From contig UQNO01000047.1 of assembly GCA_900542475.1 (NCBI GenBank), forward strand, positions 1-14,909: DNA of 14,909 bases, written 5' to 3'. The position numbers and the translations under genes were made by a program. A model generated the notes under the pieces. The model worked only from the letters and a program-made list of their open reading frames with translations. It was not told the origin of the DNA and did not search any database. This document shows positions 1-6,015 of the stretch, piece after piece. Source of the stretch: an uncultured Bacteroidota bacterium. GTDB taxonomy: Bacteria; Bacteroidota; Bacteroidia; Bacteroidales; F082. Within the stretch, counting starts at the first letter, position 1, and each line of letters begins with the position of its first letter.

Positions 1-1457
1 TCGGAGTGGTTCGGATTAACCATTTTGCCTTTTTGAAGTCGTTTCGCACCACAAACGGTACAACATCTAACCGCCCAGCACGACCTGCATCCGCCATTAT
101 TCACAGCTCTATTATGCTCAACAAATATGTCAACGAGTTTATCATAATCTACAGGAATATGATATATGTTGGCAAAAGGAGCCGAACCATCAGTTTTGTG
201 ACAAATATGCATGTCGCCATCAACACCTATCATGTTATTATCAATACCCATAGGGCAAGTCAACATAATGTTAAAATTGTTGGTACCATGGGGATTATCC
301 GTTTGTACTTTCACATAAGGCAATAGATATTCTATGTTATTTATTGATGAGTCATCAACATGTGCTTTATCAATATCATTTATAATATCTCGATAATCAT
401 CCTCAAAACCCTCTTCCAGACGTTTTAATTCATTAACAGGAGCTATATATGAACAATCCACATATTCCTGTCGTGATGTTGAGACTTCCAAATCGGAAAA
501 TTCCCCATCTTTGAAATATTTCCAACAAACTTCTTTATCATAATCATCTGCAACCACCGCTAAAATTGAAACCCGATCTCTAAAATAGTTTTCATCACGC
601 TCGCGTATTTTTCTCAAGTTTTTAACGATAATGTCATGTGTTCCACTACCATCCGCAAACACTCTGCATTTGTCGTTTTCTTCTTTTGGGCCATCAAGAC
701 TTGCAAACAATTGAACGTTATTACTGACAAGATAATCAAGAATCTTATCGTTCATAATCGACATATTACTATTGGTTGAGAAGAACAGGTCTTTTGTCTC
801 AATACCGAAAGTATTCCATGGCTTTTGTTTGAAGTATTCTGTCGCCTGTTCCATTACTTCAAAATTGAGCAATGGTTCTCCACCATACCAAGAAAGTGTC
901 GGAGGCAGAGTCTCTGTCATCAAAGTCTGTTTTTCTTTTGACAACTGTTTGAAAATCTTGACATATTGCTCAAAATAATAATCTATCGCTGCTTTAGCCG
1001 TCTCCAACGACATGTAACGTTTGGCATGCTGTCGCACATTTGAACCCAGATTAATAGTGTTCGGACAATATTTACATCTAAAATTACAATCTTCTGTAGC
1101 TTCCAAAACAAATTTACGTTGTAAAATATATTTATCGTAATAATTTATCTTTTCAGAAAGTTTTTCTTTGTTCGTTTCAGACACTGATTCTGCAGGTCCT
1201 TTAATAAAAACGCCACATTTACACAATTTCTCGAAATAACCTATAGTTGATTGTTCTTCTGCGTCCAATTTTACATCTTTTTTATTCCTAAATTCAAGAA
1301 ATTTTGCCAATAATTCAGTTTCTTTATCAGACAAAACAAATGCAAAATTAGGCTTTGCATCATAAACAACATTGTAATCTTTACCAATTCTGAACAATTG
1401 GCACATCGGGTATTGTTCAGCGAAAAGTTTTTCGATATTGTAATTTTCAACATTCAT
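1..1457 (-). CDS. Radical SAM/SPASM peptide or protein maturase, 3' end cut by window edge
   Basis: The frame is open from an ATG at 1457 to the window edge: 485 codons with no stop, so the C-terminus lies outside. Residues 1-115 form an N-terminal region of the sort seen in peptide maturases. The radical SAM CxxxCxxC motif is at C124, C128 and C131 (TEDCNFRCKYCPN), and the SAM-contacting GGEP at 192-195 (WYGGEP). The C-terminal part is cysteine-rich like a SPASM domain: C401 (TCPMG), C419 (GDMHICHKT) and a cluster at C457, C460, C465, C466 and C469. Such enzymes bind a SAM-cleaving [4Fe-4S] cluster plus auxiliary clusters and usually modify a ribosomally made peptide (RiPP) or a sulfatase-type protein. 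No sulfatase or obvious precursor gene is seen to its right, so the substrate may lie beyond the left edge. The exact subfamily is not recognised. The HTH gene upstream is in the same orientation. The family call is firm; the RiPP role is inference. Confidence 0.93.
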   Translation of the reverse strand, partial: MNVENYNIEKLFAEQYPMCQLFRIGKDYNVVYDAKPNFAFVLSDKETELLAKFLEFRNKKDVKLDAEEQSTIGYFEKLCKCGVFIKGPAESVSETNKEKLSEKINYYDKYILQRKFVLEATEDCNFRCKYCPNTINLGSNVRQHAKRYMSLETAKAAIDYYFEQYVKIFKQLSKEKQTLMTETLPPTLSWYGGEPLLNFEVMEQATEYFKQKPWNTFGIETKDLFFSTNSNMSIMNDKILDYLVSNNVQLFASLDGPKEENDKCRVFADGSGTHDIIVKNLRKIRERDENYFRDRVSILAVVADDYDKEVCWKYFKDGEFSDLEVSTSRQEYVDCSYIAPVNELKRLEEGFEDDYRDIINDIDKAHVDDSSINNIEYLLPYVKVQTDNPHGTNNFNIMLTCPMGIDNNMIGVDGDMHICHKTDGSAPFANIYHIPVDYDKLVDIFVEHNRAVNNGGCRSCWAVRCCTVCGAKRLQKGKMVNPNHS

Positions 1458-1559
1458 ATACTATTGTTTGATAAAATAAACTTCTAATTTATCACCTGTA
1501 CCATCTTTTATAATTCTACCACGTCCTTAATAATTTATAACAACATTAACTCAATGTTG

Positions 1560-1593
1560 CAAAATTATTAAAGTTCTAAATATCTTATACAAA
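1560..1593 (-). promoter_or_regulatory. Bacteroidetes-type promoter for the radical SAM gene
   Basis: On the minus strand an exact TAnnTTTG box (TAATTTTG, plus 1560-1567) lies 22 bases downstream of a TTTG (plus 1590-1593), close to the usual -33/-7 spacing. It would start a transcript near 1550 with a leader of about 95 bases before the ATG at 1457. This lets the radical SAM gene be expressed independently of the HTH gene. Confidence 0.5.
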
Positions 1594-1629
1594 ATGGCGA
1601 TGCCTCTAATTCAACACTTATGTTGCCTA

Positions 1630-1848
1630 TTATTCATCATGTATTATATCTGAATACATTTCAAAAAAATCGCAGTTAAGTATTTTTGATATTCTCAACA
1701 ATAATTCAGTGTCAATAGTAGCACGATTAAACAATTTATATACATTAGAGCGGTCGCAGCATAATTTTCGGGCGAACCAACTTACTGTACGTTCTTGTCG
1801 TTTAAGTTCTTCTCTGATAAGATCGCCTATATGAAGAGGTTTATCCAT
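1630..1848 (-). CDS. Small Cro/C1-type (XRE) helix-turn-helix regulator
   Basis: This is a 72-residue protein from the ATG at 1848. The frame can be extended to a TTG at 1863, adding five residues, but the ATG is preferred. It begins MDKPLHIGDLIREEL and contains a helix-turn-helix: WFARKLCCDRSNVYKLF followed by DTELLLRISKIL. This is the layout of a compact Bacteroidetes XRE family (IGxLI, then TVxWFAxKLxCDRxNxYKxF, then IDTxLLxRIxxILxxxFF), essentially a DNA-binding domain alone. It lies between the structured RNA element upstream and the radical SAM gene downstream. Palindromes at 1895-1910 and 2019-2034 are possible operators. It may control the radical SAM locus, by inference from position only. 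Confidence 0.85.
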   Translation of the reverse strand: MDKPLHIGDLIREELKRQERTVSWFARKLCCDRSNVYKLFNRATIDTELLLRISKILNCDFFEMYSDIIHDE

Positions 1849-1894
1849 CCCTATCAAATCCAACTCGCAGCATCCCGAAACAAGTATATATTAA

Positions 1895-1910
1895 TTAAGG
1901 TGTATCTTAA
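1895..1910. promoter_or_regulatory. Inverted repeat upstream of the HTH gene, possible operator
   Basis: TTAAG and CTTAA arms flank six bases, about 47 bases upstream of the HTH start codon. A near-consensus -7 box (TATACTTG on the minus strand) sits just downstream. Autoregulation by the HTH protein is conceivable, but AT-rich inverted repeats this short also arise by chance. Confidence 0.25.
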
Positions 1911-2012
1911 TAAAAGAAAAAGCGCGGGTGCTGTATCATTACTCGTCCCACGGCTTACGGCTCTAGCATGCCTTCCTCTGTCTGAACGAGCAACACGCAG
2001 AGCCCACGCTGA
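1911..2012 (-). ncRNA. GC-rich structured RNA element with competing helices and U-tract (leader attenuator or small RNA)
   Basis: A GC-rich island of about 90 bases stands in an otherwise AT-rich spacer. Read on the minus strand it can form several helices. GCGUGGG (2009-2003) pairs with CCCGCGC (1928-1922), followed by a strong U-tract (TTTTTCTTTT, 1921-1912). GGCUCU plus GCGUGUU (2004-1992) pairs with GGCAUGC and AGAGCC (1972-1959), with one bulged base. UUGCUCGU (1993-1986, in and beside that hairpin's loop) can pair with ACGAGUAA (1946-1939), giving a pseudoknot. CGUGGG occurs twice (2008-2003 and 1952-1947), so two mutually exclusive helices compete for the same 3' CCCGCG next to the U-tract, as in an attenuator. 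The HTH start lies about 65 bases downstream. It could regulate that gene or be a free-standing RNA. No known RNA family was recognised. Confidence 0.6.
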
Positions 2013-2018
2013 ATAGTA

Positions 2019-2034
2019 TATACTTCAAAGTATA
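2019..2034. promoter_or_regulatory. 16-bp palindrome at the 5' edge of the structured RNA
   Basis: Perfect 7-base arms (TATACTT and AAGTATA) flank a two-base centre, ending about ten bases upstream of the GC-rich RNA element. The minus-strand reading TATACTTTG resembles a TAnnTTTG -7 box with one extra base, so this could be a promoter with an operator over it, perhaps for the neighbouring HTH protein. Inference only. Confidence 0.3.
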
Positions 2035-2062
2035 AACATACAACGAAAGACATCTACCTATT

Positions 2063-2120
2063 GCTTTGTTATTGACAGAGGTATGAATTTGCTAGATTCT
2101 AAGCCGTCAATTGACAAAGC
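2063..2120. other. Long imperfect hairpin in the spacer upstream of the structured RNA
   Basis: Arms 2063-2076 and 2106-2120 are complementary over 14 pairs, with one wobble and one bulged base, around a 29-base loop. If transcription starts at the minus-strand box at 2201-2208, this hairpin sits in the same leader as the GC-rich element and could be a second structural domain. No open frame explains it. Confidence 0.4.
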
Positions 2121-2200
2121 GCTGATAAACGCTTATTCTAAATATAAAACATCTACATTATTTCTATTTCACATGGAAATAACTTCATGTAAACACATTG

Positions 2201-2208
2201 CAAAGTTA
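2201..2208 (-). promoter_or_regulatory. TAnnTTTG box that could drive the structured RNA and HTH gene
   Basis: The minus-strand sequence is TAACTTTGCA, an exact Bacteroidetes -7 box with the commonly seen trailing CA. A transcript from near 2196 would run through both hairpin regions to the U-tract at 1912-1921 (about 285 bases), or read through into the HTH gene. No good -33 TTTG is placed at the usual distance. Apart from the items listed separately, I see no gene between 2035 and 2300. Confidence 0.4.
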
Positions 2209-2302
2209 CAATTATTTTTTATATCAACAATTTTTGTTCAAAAAAATTTTGTAGCTTAAAACACAAAAGCCCAGCTGAATTCTAATTGAATATCAATTGT
2301 CA

Positions 2303-2348
2303 AGTAAATAAAATAGAGAAATCTCATTCAAATTGTTTGAGATTTCTC
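2303..2348 (-). terminator. Intrinsic terminator of rocD, within a dispersed repeat
   Basis: Perfect 11-base arms (GAGAAATCTCA at 2316-2326, TGAGATTTCTC at 2338-2348) with an 11-base loop. On the minus strand they are followed by the U-rich TATTTTATTTA. The hairpin lies 35 bases after the rocD stop codon. Confidence 0.8.
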
Positions 2349-2371
2349 CACTCCCTACGGTCGGTCGAAAT
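2339..2371. repeat. Dispersed TCATTTCGA-type repeat, copy 1
   Basis: Positions 2346-2371 match 11361-11386 at 24 of 26 bases. On the minus strand this copy reads ATTTCGACCGACCG followed by an AGTGGAGA segment that runs into the rocD terminator hairpin. The second copy lies inside the 3' end of phoH, so this is an interspersed element rather than a gene-specific terminator. Confidence 0.65.
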
Positions 2372-2382
2372 AACGGACTAAT

Positions 2383-3609
2383 TTAGAACGACATTATCGA
2401 TTTCTTGATTCTCTCGATAGCGTCCATCAATTCGGCTTCGGTTATCACTAATGGCGGGGCGAAGCGGATGATGTGCTGGTGGGTCGGCTTGGCGAGAACG
2501 CCGTTGTCGCGCATCTTCAAGCAGACATCCCATGCCTCTTTGCCGTTCACGGGCTTGATAATCACTGCGTTGAGCAAGCCCTTTCCGCGAACTTTCTGTA
2601 TCATCGGGTGGCTGACCTTCATGATTTCCTCACGGAAAATTCTACCAAGACGGTCGGCTTTCTCCATCAGGTTCTCGTCTTTGATGACTTGGAGGGCGGC
2701 CATTGACACCTTTGCCGCCACCGGGTTGCCGCCGAATGTCGAGCCATGCTCGCCCGGTTTGATGTTCATCATGATGTAATCGTCGCAAAGCACTGCCGAC
2801 ACCGGCACCACGCCGCCGCCGAGAGCCTTGCCTAAAATAAGGATGTCGGGACGCACGCCTTCGTGGTCGCAAGCAAGCATCTTGCCCGTACGGGCGATAC
2901 CGCACTGCACCTCGTCTGCCATAAACAAAACGTTGTATTTCTTGCAGATGTCGTAGCATTTCTTGAGGTAACCCTCGTCCGGAACGTAAACGCCCGCCTC
3001 GCCCTGGATAGGCTCGACCAAGAAAGCGGCGATTTTCTTGCCGTCCTTTGCGAGAACCTTCTCCAATGCATCGGGGTCGTTGTAAGGAATACGAATGAAA
3101 CCAGGTGTCAGAGGACCGTAGTTCGCATACGAATCAGGGTCGTTCGACATGGTGATGATGGTGATGGTGCGACCATGGAAGTTGCCATCACAACACACTA
3201 TGGTCGTCTCGTCATTCGGAATGCCTTTGCACACCGTTCCCCAACGACGCGCAAGCTTCAGAGCGGTCTCGTCAGCCTCGGCACCAGAGTTCATCGGCAA
3301 AACCTTGTCGTATCCGAAATATTCCGTAATATATTTTTCCCATGGACCGAGAGCGTCGTTGTAAAAAGCGCGCGAACTAAGAGTGAGCGTCTCCGCCTGC
3401 TCGCACAAAGCCTTGAGAATCGCCGGATGACAGTGACCCTGGTTGACCGCTGAATAAGCCGACAAAAAATCATAATATTCTTTGCCCTCAACGTCCCAAA
3501 CCTTAGCTCCTTTGCCTTTCGCTAAAACAACAGGAAGCGGGTGATAATTATGAGCACCGTACTTGGCTTCCATTTCCATGAAATCTTGAGAAGTCATCTT
3601 TTCTGACAT
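2383..3609 (-). CDS. rocD: Ornithine--oxo-acid aminotransferase
   Basis: This 408-residue class III PLP-dependent aminotransferase converts ornithine and 2-oxoglutarate to glutamate-5-semialdehyde and glutamate (EC 2.6.1.13), linking arginine/ornithine breakdown to proline and glutamate in the cytosol. PLP-site features are in order: NSGAEA at 107-112, NFHGR at 143-147, EPIQGEAGV from 199, MADEV with D232, and the Schiff-base lysine K261 in LGKALGGG. Length is normal for the family and the ATG at 3609 gives a full N-terminus. It is transcribed alone, ending at a hairpin terminator, and diverges from yicC. Related class III enzymes such as acetylornithine aminotransferase are the main alternative, but the overall sequence fits RocD. 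Confidence 0.94.
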   Translation of the reverse strand: MSEKMTSQDFMEMEAKYGAHNYHPLPVVLAKGKGAKVWDVEGKEYYDFLSAYSAVNQGHCHPAILKALCEQAETLTLSSRAFYNDALGPWEKYITEYFGYDKVLPMNSGAEADETALKLARRWGTVCKGIPNDETTIVCCDGNFHGRTITIITMSNDPDSYANYGPLTPGFIRIPYNDPDALEKVLAKDGKKIAAFLVEPIQGEAGVYVPDEGYLKKCYDICKKYNVLFMADEVQCGIARTGKMLACDHEGVRPDILILGKALGGGVVPVSAVLCDDYIMMNIKPGEHGSTFGGNPVAAKVSMAALQVIKDENLMEKADRLGRIFREEIMKVSHPMIQKVRGKGLLNAVIIKPVNGKEAWDVCLKMRDNGVLAKPTHQHIIRFAPPLVITEAELMDAIERIKKSIMSF

Positions 3610-3668
3610 AAAATTTAATTTTAAATGTTAATATTTTAATGAATTTGTTATTTTACTTTAAAAGTCCA

Positions 3669-3676
3669 CAAAGTTA
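3669..3676 (-). promoter_or_regulatory. -7 box for rocD
   Basis: The minus strand reads TAACTTTG, an exact TAnnTTTG, about 60 bases upstream of the rocD ATG in an AT-rich spacer. No matching TTTG lies at the usual -33 distance. Confidence 0.5.
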
Positions 3677-3720
3677 ATGATTATTTTACAAAGAAAAACA
3701 TTTTTTTAAAATTTTTATTT

Positions 3721-3779
3721 CCTCGCGCAAAGAACACAGGCATCACGGGGTTTTCCCGCAATTTTTGCTCGAAATGACG
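3721..3779. repeat. Possible fragment of a TCATTTCGA-type repeat between rocD and yicC
   Basis: A GC-richer block stands out from the AT-rich divergent spacer. On the minus strand it opens with CGTCATTTCGAGC, sharing the TCATTTCGA head with the elements at 2371 and 11386, and contains a small CGGG/CCCG hairpin. No open frame is present. Only the head matches, so membership of the same repeat family is uncertain. Confidence 0.35.
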
Positions 3780-3812
3780 AAAAACTTATGGCTTCCGTAT
3801 TATAAAAATCAC

Positions 3813-3820
3813 TATTTTTG
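3813..3820 (+). promoter_or_regulatory. -7 box of the yicC-nadD-alkD operon
   Basis: TATTTTTG followed by CA, an exact TAnnTTTG box 18 bases upstream of the yicC ATG. This implies a very short leader. The box covers the TTG that could otherwise extend the yicC frame upstream, which argues for the ATG at 3839. Confidence 0.6.
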
Positions 3821-3838
3821 CAAAAAAAATCTATAAAG

Positions 3839-4708
3839 ATGATTCGTTCAATGACAGGCTACGGCAAAGCCGAGCATATTTTTAAAACAAACAAAATCTC
3901 CGTCGAAATCAAGACACTGAACAGCAAGCAGTTAGACCTTTCAATAAAACTTCCGCAAGATTTAAAGGCATACGAATTAGATTATCGCAACGAAATCTCG
4001 GCGCGCTTACAAAGGGGAAAAGTCGATGTGACAATCACGATTACGAACACCGATGTGGCACAAAACACACATATCGAAAAAGAGATTGTGGCTTCGTATC
4101 TTGAGCAGATAGGCAATATTTCAAAAGAGTATAATATCCCGGAATCAAAAGACATCGCGGCGATTGTGTTCAAAATGCCGGGAATTTTCGTGTCGCCGGA
4201 ACAGGACTACGACGAGGAATTTCTCGAAAAGATACACGAAACATTGCTCGAATCCATCGCCGTCACCGACGATTTCAGAGCCAAGGAAGGCGCGGTTTTG
4301 AAAAAAGACCTGCTCAAACGTGTCAACTTGATTCTCGATTATCTCAACGAAGTGAAACCTTTCGAGAAAAACCGCCACGAGATTATAAAAGGACGTCTTC
4401 TCAAAAATTTGCAGGAACTCACTAATGGCGAATACGACGAAAACCGTTTCGAGCAGGAACTCATCTTCTATCTTGAAAAGCTTGACATCACAGAAGAGAA
4501 AGTACGACTGCGCAAACACTGCGACTACTTCAAGGAAAGCATCGACGAGGAAGGCGCCGGCAAGAAACTCGGTTTCATCGCACAAGAGATGGGACGCGAA
4601 ACAAACACCCTCGGCTCAAAAGCCAACGACGCCGACATTCAACGCCTGGTCGTCAAAATGAAAGACGAATTGGAAAAAATCAAAGAACAATTGTTTAATA
4701 TATTGTGA
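3839..4708 (+). CDS. yicC: YicC-family endoribonuclease
   Basis: The product is 289 residues. It begins MIRSMTGYGKAE, the family signature, and ends with the conserved C-terminal domain (formerly DUF1732), including KKLGFIAQEMGRETNTLGSK. YicC proteins are stress-linked endoribonucleases acting on structured or small RNA. The ATG at 3839 is chosen because the frame upstream reaches only a TTG inside the promoter box. The stop overlaps the nadD start (GTGA), indicating translational coupling. In many Bacteroidetes a guanylate kinase gene sits between yicC and nadD; it is absent here. Confidence 0.93.
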   Translation: MIRSMTGYGKAEHIFKTNKISVEIKTLNSKQLDLSIKLPQDLKAYELDYRNEISARLQRGKVDVTITITNTDVAQNTHIEKEIVASYLEQIGNISKEYNIPESKDIAAIVFKMPGIFVSPEQDYDEEFLEKIHETLLESIAVTDDFRAKEGAVLKKDLLKRVNLILDYLNEVKPFEKNRHEIIKGRLLKNLQELTNGEYDENRFEQELIFYLEKLDITEEKVRLRKHCDYFKESIDEEGAGKKLGFIAQEMGRETNTLGSKANDADIQRLVVKMKDELEKIKEQLFNIL

Positions 4709-5298
4709 AAACGAAAATCGGATTGTTTTTTGGGTCGTTCAACCCAATTCACAACGGCCACCTGATGCTCGCCAACTACTTGGCGGAATATGGCGACTTG
4801 GACGAGATTTGGTTTGCCGTTTCTCCACAAAATCCATTCAAAGAGAAAAAATCGCTGCTCGCCGACCGTCATCGCTTGTATATGGTGGAGATGGCGATAA
4901 AAAACGACGAGCGTTTTCACGTGTGCGACATAGAATTTTATATGCCACAGCCTTCATATACCATCGACACCCTGACACGTTTGGCGGAACGTCATCCCAA
5001 CACCGATTTTTACCTGATTTGCGGAATGGACAATATCGAGAACTTCCATAAATGGAAAAATTACGAGATGATTTTAAAGTATCATCATCTGCTCGTATAT
5101 CCGCGTAAAGGATACGAAAGCAACGAGTTGGTAAATCATCCGTCCGTGAAGGTTGTGAACGCACCCGAAATCGAAGTGTCATCGACATTCATCAGGGAAG
5201 CCATCGCAGAAGGTCGTGATGTGCGCTATTTCCTGCCGAAAGATGTTTATAAATACATCATCAACATGCACTTCTACTCCAATAGTGTAAAATCTTGA
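4705..5298 (+). CDS. nadD: Nicotinate-nucleotide adenylyltransferase
   Basis: This 197-residue enzyme makes deamido-NAD from nicotinate mononucleotide and ATP (EC 2.7.7.18), in the common route of de novo and salvage NAD synthesis. The nucleotidyltransferase motif GSFNPIHNGH is at residues 10-19, and SSTFIR (the C-terminal phosphate-binding motif) at 159-164. The length is normal. The start is GTG at 4705, overlapping the yicC stop by four bases; no better-placed ATG exists at this N-terminus. The stop overlaps the next start as TTGA, so it is the middle gene of a coupled three-gene operon. Confidence 0.96.
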   Translation: MKTKIGLFFGSFNPIHNGHLMLANYLAEYGDLDEIWFAVSPQNPFKEKKSLLADRHRLYMVEMAIKNDERFHVCDIEFYMPQPSYTIDTLTRLAERHPNTDFYLICGMDNIENFHKWKNYEMILKYHHLLVYPRKGYESNELVNHPSVKVVNAPEIEVSSTFIREAIAEGRDVRYFLPKDVYKYIINMHFYSNSVKS

Positions 5299-6014
5299 AA
5301 AACAACGCTTTATATCAAAAAATCCTTGAAAAACAAGACCCGGCTATCGTCCCCGGTCTTGCACGCTTCTTCAAAACCTGTCCTGGACAATACGGTTTCG
5401 GCGATAAGTTCCTCGGAATAAAAGTGCCAACGATAAGAGGTGTGGTGAAAGACTGTTGGAGTGCCTGCACCATCGAAGACCTGGAAGAATGCGTCTGTTC
5501 TGAATACCACGAAATGCGACTCTCGGCACTGCTTGTTCTTATACAAACCTTCAAACACGCAAAAAAAGACGTGGAACTGCAAAAACAATGCATCGACTTT
5601 TATCTTGCTCACACTCAATATGTTAACAACTGGGACTTGGTCGATTTGTCGTGCTATGAACTTCTCGGCAACTGGCTTCTTGACAAAGACCGCGCCTTGC
5701 TTTATGAACTCGCCGATAGCGGCAAGACCATCTGGGAGCAGCGTATCGGGATGGTGAGCACCATGCAGTTCCTGCGTCATGGGCAACTTGACGACACTTA
5801 TAATATCGCTGAAATCTTTTTGTGGAAACCGCAACCGCTCCACGACCTTCTTCAAAAAGCCGCCGGCTGGCTGCTCCGTGAGGCAGGAAAACGTGATAAG
5901 CAACGTCTTAAAGACTGGTTATCAACACGTTACCAAACGATGCCTCGAACCATGCTGCGATATGCCATAGAAAAATTTCCTGAAGAAGAAAGAAAGAATT
6001 ATCTTCAGAAATAA
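5295..6014 (+). CDS. AlkD-like DNA alkylation repair protein (HEAT-repeat DNA glycosylase)
   Basis: The 239-residue protein is of the DNA_alkylation/AlkD family, all-helical HEAT-like repeat glycosylases that excise alkylated purines such as 3- and 7-alkyl bases. Residues corresponding to the AlkD active site are visible: W113 and D117 in NNWDLVDLS, R150 in WEQRIG and W192 in GWLLREAGK. The start is a TTG at 5295 overlapping the nadD stop (TTGA). That gives the expected N-terminal helix MKNNALYQKILEK, and no in-frame ATG is better placed. It is last in the yicC operon and ends one base from the convergent helicase gene, leaving no room for a separate terminator. Its placement with nadD may simply reflect genome packing. 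Confidence 0.88.
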   Translation: MKNNALYQKILEKQDPAIVPGLARFFKTCPGQYGFGDKFLGIKVPTIRGVVKDCWSACTIEDLEECVCSEYHEMRLSALLVLIQTFKHAKKDVELQKQCIDFYLAHTQYVNNWDLVDLSCYELLGNWLLDKDRALLYELADSGKTIWEQRIGMVSTMQFLRHGQLDDTYNIAEIFLWKPQPLHDLLQKAAGWLLREAGKRDKQRLKDWLSTRYQTMPRTMLRYAIEKFPEEERKNYLQK

Positions 6015-6015
6015 C

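Noticed and set aside
1593..1652. Short plus-strand ORF MAMPLIQHLCCLL... of 19 codons
   Set aside because: It overlaps the 3' end of the HTH gene and the promoter of the radical SAM gene; too short and without context to support it.
1911..2012. The GC-rich element as tRNA, SRP RNA, RNase P RNA or tmRNA fragment
   Set aside because: GGAAGG and UCAG strings superficially recall the SRP RNA apical loop, but the helices do not fit it. There is no T-loop, CCA end or RNase P core, so no known class was assigned.
1831..2016. Plus-strand ORF (MKRFIHPYQI..., ending RRAHAE) across the HTH start and the GC-rich island
   Set aside because: It runs antisense to a clear HTH gene and then through the structured RNA and its U-tract. 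The second half is the translation of a base-paired RNA, not protein-like sequence.
2083..2259. 58-codon plus-strand ORF starting MNLLDSKPSIDK
   Set aside because: Its ATG lies in the loop of a long hairpin, it is crossed by a strong minus-strand promoter box, and the second half is low-complexity hydrophobic AT-rich sequence. No recognisable family.
2405..3453. Long plus-strand frames within rocD (for example 2863-3453)
   Set aside because: They are antisense shadows of a well-conserved aminotransferase whose motifs are all in the minus frame.
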